Shown here in pieces: positions 11,361 through 23,064 of a stretch of DNA of 64,000 nt. A program made the translations under genes and the position numbers. How positions within the stretch are numbered: the stretch's first letter is position 1; the number at the start of each line of letters is the position of its first letter. The stretch comes from Moniliella sp. 'wahieum' (Eukaryota; Basidiomycota; Moniliellomycetes; Moniliellales; Moniliellaceae), in the NCBI GenBank assembly GCA_003971905.1, contig RSEE01000038.1:124001-188000 (forward strand), read 5' to 3'. The notes below the pieces were generated by a model that did not search any database, was not told the DNA's origin, and saw only the letters and a list, made by a program, of their open reading frames with translations.

Positions 11361-12054
11361 CTACACAACAGCATTCTTGCGTCTCCGTGGGAGATGGAGG
11401 AGGCTCGACCCGCTGCCCACCAATCGACTTAAGACGTTGGCCCACACTGTGGGATCAGGAGAAAAAAGGGCAGGTGCGGAGAGATGGGGCCCACCTTGAC
11501 GTCCTCCCAGTAATCCATGGGCGAACAGTCGCATTGGCATGCTTGGGTCCCTAGCCCACACTCCCTCGAATCTGCCTCGCCGATATTTTCGATTTTTCTC
11601 GTCTATCTCCCCATATGGGGACAGAGGAATCGCAGTCCACTGGTTGTATCGTGGTTCAGCCCTGGTCCCGGTGCGCGGCACTCACCTTCGGCGCCGAGCT
11701 TGACCACTGCAAGCTTAGGTCATGCAAGCAGATCCTCCACCCAGCCCAAGAGGTTGTATACATAATCTGAAGCATGGTTAAGGACCTGCTCGGCACTACC
11801 TTGTCCGCGACTTGAAACCCTTCGACACTATATCCATGATGATGGCACGCTTGATACGCAAGCACATCAGGCGACACAAAAAAGTTCAATTGGGTGCGAT
11901 TGTACGCGTGCAGTAAGGGCAATTGTCGCTCTCTGGGATGGAGATGACATCTCCCAAGGGCAACTGAACCGTTCACACTTTGACAGATGGCGAGAAAAGA
12001 GAAGGTTGTGGCCATGGCATTTCCTCGCTCTCTGCTATTAGCCCGACCCAACAC
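11361..12054 (-). CDS. Doubtful small gene with possible introns
   Basis: No family recognised. The open frame from 12054 to about 11690 contains a Cys/His-rich stretch (CHHHGYSVEGFQVADKV) and, in a second frame, a CxxC pair (DNCPYC). A GTGAGT donor lies near 11687 after a codon for Lys. A second possible exon reads MDYWEDVK in one frame, followed by a GTGGGC donor near 11508 and a CCCACAG acceptor. The last exon ends WANVLSRLVGSGS and then a stop at 11361. Splice-like signals on one strand and coherent reading support a real gene, but frames conflict and the start is uncertain. It could equally be noncoding. Confidence 0.35.
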
Positions 12055-12678
12055 TTTCCTTCAAATAAGTAGCTTTATTCCCTTGGTCCAGTCTGGATTG
12101 TGGCCAAGCATCTGCGGGAGAAGGAATGGCCGAGTTGGTCCAGGGCCTTGTTGAATTCTACCACCGCATCTCTGAAATCAAAAAGCAGGGTTGGATCCTT
12201 ACCTCCTCAGCGCCTCAGCCCCGTCCTATGTGTGCTGATGGATGGAAGCCAATATAGCCCAGCACGCAAAGAGAACGATTCGGCATCAGTGTCCGAAGCA
12301 ATGCACATGAACTGAATGTGGCTTGCGATCTCGTGCTCCTCTCGAAGCTAACTAATTTGCTTGTTTACGCATCCTCTTCTTCGCTGCCTCCTTCCTTTAC
12401 ATGTAGCCGTCACTACGGTACTTCACCGTCTGCAACATGAACCCAGTTGAACAAAACTTGCCGGATTGCAATCCACATTGCTCGGAAGGTTGCAAATTGA
12501 AAAGAGCCGCAGGAAGCACAGGGCCCCTGAGGCAAAACCCCATATTATAGGGTTACTGCAAAGATTGCCGCAGCACCAACACCAACCCTAGCGCTCCCTG
12601 CGCCAACGCCCTTCTAGCAACATCAGCCGCTCAGGTCGTCTCTGTTACCGCCGACACATTAGGACCGCCACCCTTAAG
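12055..12678. other. Intergenic/promoter region of eS1
   Basis: No gene. It contains the telobox pair at 12548-12590 and leads into the untranslated first exon of the ribosomal protein gene. Confidence 0.5.
12548..12590. promoter_or_regulatory. Inverted telobox pair (TAGGGTT / AACCCTA) in ribosomal-protein promoter
   Basis: TAGGGTT at 12548-12554 and AACCCTA at 12584-12590 face each other about 260 bases upstream of the eS1 ATG. AACCCTA-type boxes are known promoter elements of ribosomal protein genes in many fungi, bound by Tbf1-like Myb proteins. The role here is inferred from motif and position. Confidence 0.55.
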
Positions 12679-12825
12679 GTAAGCAGCATGCACCCGAAGT
12701 GGTCATCTCGTCCGGGCGGGCGCACGAATATTTAGTCCTCCTTGCCCCGCAGCCTCATGGCATACACCCTCCCGCTGATGGCCCCATCCAACGAGACGGA
12801 CTAGTGCTAACCTCCCCTCGCGCAG
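12679..12825 (+). other. Probable 5' UTR intron of eS1
   Basis: Donor GTAAGC at 12679, branch-like GCTAAC near 12806 and acceptor CGCAG at 12825, ending 22 bases before the ATG. Introns near the start codon are common in fungal ribosomal protein genes. No transcript evidence is available. Confidence 0.6.
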
Positions 12826-12847
12826 TGTTCCCGGACAGTCTTTCAAG

Positions 12848-13628
12848 ATGGCGATCGGCAAGAACAAGAAGCTCGGCAAGAAGGGCATGAAGAAGAAGAC
12901 GGTCGACCCCATGTCGCGCAAGGTGTGGCACGACATCCGGGCGCCTACTTTCTTCGACAACCGCACTGTTGGCAAGACTATCGTGAACAAATCCCAGGGT
13001 CTGGTGAACGCCAATGACTCGCTCAAGGGCCGCATTGTCGAGGCCTCGCTCGCTGACCTGAACAAGGACGAGGAGCAATCCTTCCGCAAGTTCTCCTGCG
13101 TGTCGACGAGGTTCAGGGCCGCTCGTGCCTGACCAACTTCCACTCGATGAACTTCACGACGGACAAGATCCGCTCGCTCGTTCGCAAGTGGCAGACGACG
13201 ATTGAGGCGCACCAGGACGTGAAGCTGACGGATGGTTACGTTGTTCGTCTGTTTGTCATTGCCTTCACCAAGCGCCGCTCCAACAGCGTGTCCAAGACGA
13301 CCTACGCCCAGTCGGCCCAGGTGCGCGCCATCCGGCAAAAGATGTTCCAGATCATCAAGCGCGAGATTGAGACCTGCGACATCAAGGAGCTGGTCCAGAA
13401 GCTCATTCCGGAGGTCATTGGCCGCGAGATTGAGAAGTCGACCCGTGGCATACCCTCTGAAGGATGTGTTCGTGCACAAGGTCAAGATCATCAAGAAGCC
13501 CAAGTTTGACGTTTCGCGCCTTGTTGAGCTCCACGGCGGTGCAGCCAACGTTGTGGGCGCTGAGGACCTCGGTGCCAAGGTCAAGAGTGCTGAGTTCGTT
13601 GAGCCCCACCCCTCTGGCCAGCGTCTAA
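12848..13628 (+). CDS. RPS1: 40S ribosomal protein eS1 (S3a)
   Basis: Small-subunit ribosomal protein eS1 at the mRNA exit region. It starts [20 protein letters not shown], continues with [38 protein letters not shown] and [18 protein letters not shown], and ends [14 protein letters not shown] after correction. Breaks: one C missing near 13090 (restores RVDEVQGR), two bases missing near 13452 (restores TRGIYPLKDVF) and one extra C in the CCCC at 13604-13607 (gives the normal ending and the stop at 13626-13628). After correction the protein is about 260 residues, the family length. It faces CCT4 tail to tail, 212 bases apart. Confidence 0.96.
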
Positions 13629-13840
13629 GCGTCTTGCTTGCGCCCCCAAAACGAGCTGGCTTGCTCGCCGCGAACGGATGGGCCAGCCGATGGCATTGGT
13701 CTGCCTTTTTGTCTGCTCCCGTAGCGGGCTTTCTATGCATGCATGCTGTACCACAGATAATCTGAATCTGTAGGGCTATGTAGATGGACAAGGGCACGCC
13801 TGCAGGATAAGCTAGGCGGATCAATCGATGCAATAATTCT

Positions 13841-15542
13841 TCACCTGGCCAAATGGTAGTCATCGATCCGGAGTAGGAGTGACACCGTCTCAGTGGCCAA
13901 CTCAATGGCTGACGTGTTGACCAACAGGCTGCAACACATTTTCCTCGAGAATGTTGGTGATCGTTCCCTTACGCACGTTAATACCGGCGGTCGTCTCCCC
14001 CTGAGCATGCCGGTTACGCAGCTCTGTCACAATGGCGATTGGGTTGAGCCCGGCATTTTCGGCCAGCGTCGTGGGGATGATCTCCAAAGCGTCGGCGAAT
14101 GCCTGGAAGCAGAATGACTCCATGCCCTGCAGTTGTTGTGCGTACTGAGCCAGCCGACGCGAAACATGCACTTCAGGTGCACCGCCACCAGCGATTAAGG
14201 CGCGCTCTTCTCCAGCGAGCGCACCACACCAACGCATCGTGCAGCGACCGCTCGCTCTCCTCAAGCACCAGGCTGTTGGCACCCGTGCACAAGACGCTCA
14301 CAGTATTACCCATGTCCTTGATGCCAGAAACCTTGACCACACGGGCACCCAGTTGCACCTCCTCACTAGGTCGGCGTATGCCAGCTGTCCTCAGTGAAAG
14401 CATCAATATCGGCGATTGGGGTCGTGTGAAGGGTCTTGCAAACAAATTCCATCTCATCACGCTCGATGTCCTTGATGACAAGGATCTTAAGCTTGGCAAG
14501 GAAATGAAGCGCTAGGTCGTTGACAGCATCGCGCAAAATGGACTTTGGAGCAGCAAGACATTGCACCCCGCCTTCTTAATCTTCTTGCACATGTTCAGCA
14601 GATACTGTCTCTCCTCCTTCAGGATCTTGTCCATCTGGCGTAGTCATTCACCACAATCTGGTTATCCATATCGGGCTTGGGGCTGGAGAGTTGGAACTGG
14701 CACACACCAATCTTGGCCTTCTCCATGCGCGTTGGCCCGCCCGAGTTGGCCACCGCGGTCTGCTCCAGTACCATGCCATCATCTCTGTGCCTCAATCGTA
14801 CCTCCGACCTTCTTGACCAACCGGATGTCACGCAGGTCTACGACGGCTCATCGCTTGGTCGCCGTCCCCGCCGGCTCGACCGTGCCTCGTGCGCTTTCTT
14901 GAGCTGCACCGTGGAGGTGATGGGCAGTGCCGACACAGGCCCCGAGCGGTAGGGGACTTGTTGTGCAGCAGACGGAGCACGCATTGACCGCAATCGGAGC
15001 AAGCGTGGAGAGTATGCGACACAATTTTGGAGTTGAGACTGGTGTGTGCAGCTCGGAGGAGCGCCTCCCTGTCGCTCAAGTCAATAGGGGTGCTGATCTC
15101 GGTCAGGTACTCGACCGCCTTACTCGACGCCTTGACAAAGGACTCGGCAATGATTGTAGGGTGGATCCCCTTGGCCAGCATCTTCTCAGCTGCACCCAGC
15201 AGCCCCGGCCACAACCACGACCGAAGTGGTGCCATCGCCAGTCTCGATGTCCTGAGCCTGGGAGAGTTCCACAAGCATGCGAGCGGCCGGGTGCATGACA
15301 GCCATGTGCTTGAGGATGGTGGCACCGTCGTTGGTAATCACCACCTCGCCTTGCGCAGTCTGGATCATTTTATCCATGCCCTTGGGCCAAGGGAGGTGCG
15401 CACCGCATCGCTCACAGCCTTGGCAGCGGGCCAGGTTGGAGCGGCGCACCTCATCGGGTTTGTCGGCGTTCTTGAAAGCCTTGTTTCCGGGCCCTCCAGC
15501 AGCGCCAGAGGTGCTGGCAGGCATGGGTGCCACAGTAGCCAT
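13841..15542 (-). CDS. CCT4: T-complex protein 1 subunit delta (CCT4)
   Basis: One of eight subunits of the cytosolic chaperonin TRiC/CCT, which folds actin and tubulin. From the ATG at 15540-15542 it reads [13 protein letters not shown], then [17 protein letters not shown], the group II chaperonin motif [13 protein letters not shown] and the ATP motif [47 protein letters not shown] and [19 protein letters not shown] follow, and it ends RIDDYHLAR. The delta class is given by the N-terminal [10 protein letters not shown] and the C-terminal ILAR-like end. Many frame changes occur, for example at about 13928, where one base restores [18 protein letters not shown]. No intron is evident. Its substrate alpha-tubulin lies 9 kb away, which is probably coincidence. 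Confidence 0.94.
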
Positions 15543-15720
15543 GGGTGTAGAGGGGAGTACGGTGGAGGTATCGTAAAAGAAGGGCTGGATAAACCAGATC
15601 GACACATATGCGCGACACGTGAGCGCCCCACCCCACCCGTCTTCGCCGCCCGTCTTCGCTGACTTCGACCACCACTGAAGCTGAAGCCGCAGATCGCTGC
15701 CCACTGGCGGCGGAATTTCA

Positions 15721-15765
15721 CATTTAACGTTTAACGTTCAACTTGAACATTTAACGTTTAACCTC
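15721..15765. repeat. AACGTT heptad array in the CCT4 promoter
   Basis: AACGTT at 15726 and 15733 (7 apart, linker T) and again at 15753, with TTCAACTTGAA between. It lies about 185-215 bases upstream of the CCT4 ATG, so it could be part of its promoter. Confidence 0.8.
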
Positions 15766-16923
15766 GAGTTTTTCATCCACCCACCTTGCCCGACACAACA
15801 CTGCCCCTCTGCGCTCTTCCTCATGCCCCGCTGCTGCGTGCCCACAAGCCACTCCCGATATGGGGGTTGCTGCCCATCTTACCTTTGCCTCGTTTTCGCC
15901 GCTCCTCACCTCCACCTCTCCCCTCCTCTTGAGAACCCACAGATACGCACCTCACGCTGACTTCATTTGTCGGCAGGCCTCCCCGGCAGGGCGAGGGGCT
16001 CAATTAAAGAGCATCAACGTCCCCTCCCCCCACACAAAGCGGCCTACACAGCCATATCTTCTTCAACTCGCTGCGAGTGTAATGCGGTCTACCTGCATAC
16101 CTTTTCCTTGTCTCTATTGAAACCATGGACAGCAATATGATCAAAAGCAGTACGTGATCCATCCATCGATTCCTTATTGCCCCCCTTTTGATATAGAAAT
16201 GCGGTGCTGTTTTACGAGTGCTATTACGAACGAACGCTGCTGGCGAGCGGGCGGAGGGTGCCCATCCTCTTCCAAATCCTGTGGACCCTTACAGTAGTCC
16301 GGAAGAACGTCGAAAGCCGGCTGGCCGAGCCCATCTCTCTTCAAGCCCCAGAAGAGGCGAGCATTGGCGGTGGGCCAACAGAGCTTCCCCTTCTCCGTTT
16401 TCCTGCTCCCAAAGGCTTCTTTGTCTCTGTGAATCCAATCCTATCTATGGGCCGATGCTTTATCCAGTATAGCAGGGCTCGCTCCCAACCCCAACCGAGT
16501 CAAGACCGCGGAGCGGTCGTACCCTCATGCACGTGGTCACTTTCTGATAGTTGAGAATTGTCTTCAACACAATCATTTCAGTTTGTCAGAACCAAAGGGA
16601 ATCACTTCTGTTGTGTTGGTTTTGGATGCGAGATGTGGGCGCTCCTTGTCCGCTAAGGTCGACCCATCTCAGTCACCAAGGAAAGGGGTCTTCTGGTGTC
16701 GGCATCACGTCTTCATCAGAGCCATGAAGACGACAATAAACGAGAGCCAAAAGTTAGCTAAAACATGATGCTTTTGCTGATCAGAAGCCAGCACGACGAG
16801 GAAAGCACCGGCCCGTACCAGTAAGTGTCACATGGGGTTGGAACGGGATGTCTCCGTGGGCAATAACGATGTGCGGCTGAGCGTGAACACAGACGGCTGC
16901 GGAGGATTGAGGGAGTGAACAAT

Positions 16924-16945
16924 ATCGATATCATCGATCATCGAT
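16924..16945. repeat. ATCGAT heptad array
   Basis: ATCGAT at 16924, 16933 and 16940; the last two are exactly 7 apart with linker C. Confidence 0.8.
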
Positions 16946-17797
16946 CATCCCATCTTGATCTAAAACAGCTCCACAAGTGGGACCAATTCCGCTCTGGGCG
17001 GAAGTGGAATGTGATCTGATTGTTCGTTATTTAGCCTGCATTTTTTTCCGTACCACTTTTGTCTGCCACCACCACCTCACCACCACACACCGCTCAATCT
17101 TCGACAGTCTGCGTTCTATGTTGACTAGTGAGTTCTACCTTCCAATCACTTCACAAGATGAGCAAAATACCTTTTTACTGTGAACAATCCAACACAGAGC
17201 GGGTAGGACCGCTATGAAGAGACCGTGTATTCGTCTCTGACATTTTCAATGAGTCGGCCCTTGGTGATGATTACTGACATGTGCCTTTTGTGCTGCTTCA
17301 GACTCACAGTAAAAAAGTTCAAGTTTAGTATGGTTAAGTATCGTGTCAATATCATGTTTCCTTGCAGCTTTCGTTTGTGTTATTTACATGGCCATACCTC
17401 TCAACTCTCGACTGAAGAAAGCAAACCAAGTGGAACTTGAACCATGATGGAAAGAAGTAGGCTGACTGTCATTCGCTTCAAGCACCGGTGGAAGAGGGCG
17501 GTGACCGACGATAAGAGCAGAACATCCCAATGCAGAGGGGAAAGGCCTACTAGTGATGGAGAGCTATCCGAGTCATGTAATGCAAAAAGCCCTGCTTCTC
17601 ATTAGCTGCTTCCATCGGATCATTCAGATGATCCTATTCTTGGACCCTTACACTTACACTTACCCACATAACATTCAACGCTAGCCCTAGGTTTTTCACT
17701 CTACCCGCACCATTTATGGTTTCCCCGCCGCGGCGCCATCAGCAGAACATGGTAAATTCAGAATGCTGCAAGAGTACGAAGCTGTATCTTGTGCAAT

Positions 17798-19252
17798 TTA
17801 GACCGACAGCTCAGCCTTTACCGATTTGTTGATCGCGTCTAGGTAGGGCTTAAGCGCGGGCGTCACCCACTTGGCCACAAAGCGCTCCACCTGCTGCTCA
17901 GCGCGGCCAGTAAACGTGCTGGGGTCAAGCAATTGAGGAAGACGGGGCACGATGGGGGCGAAGTAAGGGTCCTTTTTGATGCGCTCAATGAGGTCATTGT
18001 CACCACCCTCTGTTTCACCACCGCAGCAGCTGGTGAGAGAGCACCCGAATGTGCTCATGGCACTCCTGCCGGTCTCCGCCGCCGTCCTTGACCATAGCCA
18101 TAATCACATTCTCTGTTGCCATGAACGGCAGCTCAGCCTCAATGTGCTTCTTGATCACTGCCGGGTAAACTACCAGGCCTTCCGAGATGTTCTGGAGCGT
18201 GGTGAGAACCACGTCAGCCGTCAAGAAGGCCTCGGGAATGGACAGGCGCCGGTTGGCGCTATCGTCCAAAGTGCGCTCCATCCATTGACCACCAGCCGTC
18301 TCGCGGGTGTTGTTAAGAACATTGCCAAGCCAGCGCGAGAGGGCGCAGACGCGTCGCTACGCATGGGATTCCGCTTGTACGCCATGGCACTGCTTCCAAT
18401 CTGATCCTTCTCAAAAGGCTCCTCCAGCTCCTTGAGGTGGCACAGCAGACGAATGTCGGTCGCCAATTTGAGAGAGGAAGCGCTGAAGCTAGCCAAGGCC
18501 GCCAGCGCGTCAAAGTCCACCTTGCGGCTGTACGTCTGCCCCGTGACGGGCATGGCGTAGGGGAAGCCAAACTTGGCGGTCACCATCTCATCCAACTCTT
18601 CGACCTTATCGTGGTCACCCTCAAAGAGGGCAAGGAACGAGGCCTGAGTACCTGTCGTGCCCTTCACACCGCGGAAGCCAATATCATTGCGGGCCCGCTC
18701 AAAATTGCGAAGGTCCCACAGCAACTCCTGGATCCAAAGCGTCGCGCGCTTGCCCACTGTAGTCAGCTGGGCGGGCTGCATGTGGGTGAAACCGAGCGTG
18801 GGCAACGCCTTGTACTCTTCAGCAAAAGCCGACAGACGGGCAATAACTGTAGCAAGCTTGGGGAGAAGCAAGTCGAAGCCCTTGCGTAGAAAGATGAGGT
18901 CTGCGTTGTCCGTCACATAGCAGCTGGTCGCACCCAGGTGAATGTAAGGCGCAGGCCGGGGCAACATGGCCAAAAGTGTGCACATGCGCCATAACGTCAT
19001 GGCGGCGTTTTTTCTCCTCCTGTGCAGCAAGCGCCATCTGCTCATCGTCCAGCGTCAGTGGGCCTTCATCTGGGAAATGGCCTCGTCAGGAATGTCAAGG
19101 CCGAGGGCTTTCTCGGACTCAGCGAGAGCGAGCCAGAGTTGGCGCCAGGTGCCGAAACGGGTTGCGTTGGAGAAGAGATTGGACATCTCCTTGGACGCAT
19201 AGCGGCCCGCCAGAGGCGAAGCCCATTGTTCGTACGACGGCGAGAGGCTCAT
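17798..19252 (-). CDS. ADE13: Adenylosuccinate lyase
   Basis: Purine biosynthesis enzyme that removes fumarate from SAICAR and from adenylosuccinate (homotetramer, fumarase superfamily). It starts [53 protein letters not shown] and the superfamily signature [14 protein letters not shown] are present, followed by [17 protein letters not shown] and [14 protein letters not shown]. It ends [10 protein letters not shown]. Frame breaks lie near 18990, 18350, 18080 and 18020; in each case a small indel restores the family sequence, for example HQAAAVVKQEGGDND at 18020. The corrected protein has about 485 residues, normal for the family. No intron is seen. Confidence 0.95.
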
Positions 19253-20973
19253 AAGGAAAAGGTGGATGGTGGCAGTGGGGGGGAAAGTGTGGGCAGCCAA
19301 TATGACTGGCCTGGCTTTCAAAGGCTAGGGCACTGCGGCATAGGCTCCTGAATTTGAGCGCCTGAGCCGCACCTCCCGAGGGGAGGGGCCTCGCCAGAGG
19401 CTCAGGCTCAGGCCTAAGGCCGTGAGGCCTGAGGCCGCCGCAGTCCAGCGACTGTCACTAGGCGCTACACGAGGCGAGTGGGGCCAGGAGCCGCCAGGAG
19501 CCAGCGGGACAGGCGGTAGGAAGGGCAGGGGAGCACGAGCCACGCCGGCAATTACCGGAAGCGGTTTTTTTCCAACTTTGTTCCTCCCACGGTCCAAGCG
19601 CCCAACGTCACCTCAAGCTTAAAATTTGAAAGCCTCGAGTCAGCGCTGAGCCGCTGACTGCAAGTAGCCAGACTCTCTCGCTATATATACCCCTACCAGC
19701 TTACCTCCACCAGGATATGCTGCCCCCCCAGTGCCAGAGCACTCGGCCATCCTATAAGATCAACTGCAAAGCAGCCTTCAGACAATGCGTGCCAGTTAAG
19801 CGTTGAGCCACAAGTCTTCAAGCAAAAACGCCTGAAGGGAAGAGGAGACAGGAGACAGAGGAGGGAGAAATGGAGCACAATTAGGGGGCGCGTAACTTGC
19901 CGGCAGAACTCTTCCGTCCAGCTGGGCGCGCTCGGCTAGGTGGGCGAGGACCGCCGACACCACCCACTGCTAACAGCATTCAGTACTTTTTCATCCGCCC
20001 TTACAGGGGCAAACGAAAGGGACGACCAAATTTTGGTCGATTTTCGCCCAAAGGCACCTTTGAACGGGATATGAACTGTTGGTTATTAACAGCAGGGTTG
20101 GTACAACACTCTTCACCGGGTTCCGGAGGTGCTTACTTGTATATCCGACTCATTCGGGTTCCGCCAGCTTCGCGTCGCGTCCATGTCGTGGTGCTGACTG
20201 CTGACTTCAGCCTTTGAGTGCGACTCGGTCGCAACCATGTCTGCCTCTTCCCCCCGACGCGCGGACCTCGAGGGCAATTCAAACGCGTTAAACATTCTTC
20301 ACCCGTGAATCAGCGCAAGCGCTTTACTTGCCTCCGAAGGCGCCACCATCCCTGGCACGCGTGTAGTGTTGACGACGATACGTGCTATACGTTTACCACA
20401 GGCGAGATGAGTATGATGTCCTTCTCAGTACGGCACACAAGAGCGAGGAGAAAATAATCATTACAGTATACGTAATACAGCTCCCGAGACACCCGCGATG
20501 CTCTCCAAGCTGGAGGAGGGGCACATTCTCACTCACCTTCTGGTCGGGAAGGAGTCGAGGAGAAAGACCATTTGCCTTTTACAATGTGCTGTTCCACCTG
20601 CTATATATAGAAGCACTTGTCGCGTATCAATGAGAGTAGGACCTTGGGGAGTCCCAGGTCCCGGCGAGCGTCACACTGTTCATCAACTTGAGGACCGTGC
20701 AGGGGAACACTAGCACTACCCTCTAACAGAGCATGATGCATGCGACATGTGCTTCCCGATGAGCTTGATGAGCACTTGAGAGCCTAGAGCGCTGAACCTG
20801 TTTCTGGAGCTTGGTGGGGATGCAAACAACCTTTAAAGACGCAGACGAGAAGTAACGCATAACGCGTAGGGCGTATAGCGGTTGTTCAACCGAACTATTG
20901 GCGACGATCTGCGTGTCATAGCGGTGTGTATGGTCGCGCTGGCAGACCACAAACAGGACTGTTGGTACTGGTA

Positions 20974-20986
20974 ACGCGTAACGCGT
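20974..20986. repeat. ACGCGT heptad pair
   Basis: ACGCGT at 20974 and 20981 with linker A, continuing into a degenerate third unit. Confidence 0.75.
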
Positions 20987-21254
20987 AATCCGTAACATCT
21001 CCTGTTTTCGATATTTGCTCGGTAACCGGTAATGCGAACCGGCGCGACATACAAAGAGCGAAGCTAGCATACGCATGATGCATAACTGGAAGCTTTAAGT
21101 TAAAGTGCAGCGAGCTTCAAGCTTCAAGGCATGCTTCAAGCGAGTCACTAAAAGTCACGCCAGTCTGACTAGTCACTAGCGTGACTGTCATCGATCACCG
21201 ATCACTGGCTAACTAGTCACCGGTATCATGCATGTGAATAAGCGCGCGAGCATC

Positions 21255-21278
21255 ACTAGTCACTAGTCACTAGTCACT
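21255..21278. repeat. ACTAGT heptad array (three units)
   Basis: ACTAGT at 21255, 21262 and 21269, exactly 7 apart with linker C. Related GACTAGTCACTAG words lie 90 bases upstream. Confidence 0.9.
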
Positions 21279-21770
21279 TGCATCGCTAGATCGGCGGGGG
21301 ATCTAAGACACTGATCATCCCGAGAGAGTCGCTGGCGCCGCATATGAAACACCAACGACCGCCGCGCCGGAAGATGCGGGCAAATACCGCTCCTGCCTCT
21401 GGGGACCGCGCTCTCCTCTCGATTCCATGTCGAACGCAAATACTTAATCAGTAATAGTCTTGTAGGAGTCAGCTCTACTGGGAAGGCTAGCAGGGCAGAG
21501 AAGTACTCAAGGAGGCAGAAGGAGGCATGTTGCCAGGAAGGGAACAGCTGAGAGGGTCACCAGTGTGCCTATAAGAATTGACCATGAGGGCATGAGCTCG
21601 AATTAATCATTGATCACTCTCTCTTCGGGCTCTCCTCGGACCTTCCACACAGCGACCAATCCGCCCGCCTCTCCGGATCGTCATGCACGTCATGCGTGCA
21701 TCCATGCACCATGGTAGTAACTGCTGTTGAACGGTGCGGCTGAGCTCAGCCTGAGCATTGAGCGGCTGAG

Positions 21771-21869
21771 CGTGTTGAACGTTGAACCGTTGAACACGTT
21801 GAACACGTTGAGCGTTGAGGTTGAGCCTCAACGTTCAAGTTGAACGTTGAACGTTGACGCGTGACGCGT
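21771..21869. repeat. Composite AACGTT/ACGCGT heptad array
   Basis: AACGTT at 21778, then diverged GTTGAAC units, then AACGTT at 21843 and 21850 followed by ACGCGT at 21857 and 21864. All four of the latter are exactly 7 apart with linker G, so the 7-bp register continues across a change of hexamer. Confidence 0.9.
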
Positions 21870-23051
21870 TACACCCTCTGCAAGTTTACATGTTGACACA
21901 GAACTACAAGCTTAGTTGGGTCAAAAGAAACGCTACTAAAATGCCTATATCAGGCTCTCGCAGCGGTGAGGCTCACCACGCTCAGCCTGAGCGCTGAGGC
22001 TCAGCGCTCATCGCTTATAGATGAGCCTCATCCGTATGCTTGAAGCTTGACTAAAGGATCAGCATGATGTGATGACTCCCAGGGACTAAGAATTATCAAT
22101 TACCAGTTACTAGTTACCGGCCTGGCTTTACCGGTTACCATCAGTTAACCGTTACGCGTTAACCGTTATATGCAACCGTTACGCGCGTTTTTAACGTATA
22201 ACAAAACGTTTAACCATTGAAGCTTGAAGCTGAAAGACCGAGTAGTACTGTTGCATCTAATATCATCGCCTGATGCTAGGTATGACCCTGTTGGGTATGC
22301 ATGGGCGTGTTTTTGCAGCAAACATACTCAGAGATCTTCTCGCAGAAGCTGATGTTGCACCGTGGCTTTGTGAGGGGCACTGCCCTATTAGTTAGATGTT
22401 TGTTTGAGGTTTAGCCTGCGCCGCGCGTCCTATCCGTGGCGCCTCCACCTTGTTCCGATTGTAAGCCGCACATGTCAGTACTCAGTAGACACCGCTGGCT
22501 CATTCCTACCGCGCCGTCCGCCGTTCCACTCTGAGCTGCATTTTTAGGGTAATCAAGGTCAATGTTGTGGCTGTTGACTGTGTGTGGCTTTTCCGCGAAG
22601 AGACGGGTAATCTTCATGAGAAGCTATATATACGAGCCACAACCAATAATAGCACTACTAGTTAACCCTTATACCGGCTTTTCTTTATAGGCCCTTTCTC
22701 TAATAAGGCCTTTGGCCTTTGCCTAGTGTGACCGGCAGGTTCAACACGGTCGGAGAAGCAGGCCACAGTGTCATGGCCCTCCCACTCCTGACCTCGTTGG
22801 AACTGTTGTGCACGTTGCACTACAGATTGATATAGCCATTATGGTGACAGGCACAGCCACTGTCCAAACCACCACACTGCCTTTTGTGGCGTATGAGCGC
22901 TCTGAGCCCCTGATGGCTGAGAGTGCTCAGATCTTAGATCAGGAGGGTGGGGGGGGTTAGGGGTTAGTTAGGCCTTGGGCCTTAGTGGAGAATGCGGGAC
23001 TGGAGCTGCGTTCGAGCGAAACAGTGGCGGCAGATCTTACAGTCCGGCCTG

Positions 23052-23064
23052 AGGCCTGAGGCCT
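23052..23064. repeat. AGGCCT heptad pair
   Basis: AGGCCT at 23052 and 23059 with linker G; a third diverged unit follows. Confidence 0.75.

Larger units (their letters stand above)
15543..17797. other. Intergenic region between ADE13 and CCT4
   Basis: About 2.2 kb between two minus-strand genes; the right part is ADE13 3' flank, the left part the CCT4 promoter. It carries an AACGTT array (15726-15758) and an ATCGAT array (16924-16945). No gene is supported. Confidence 0.65.

Noticed and set aside
20723..21076. Minus-strand 117-codon frame
   Set aside because: It runs through an ACGCGT heptad array and has no domain or codon-use support.
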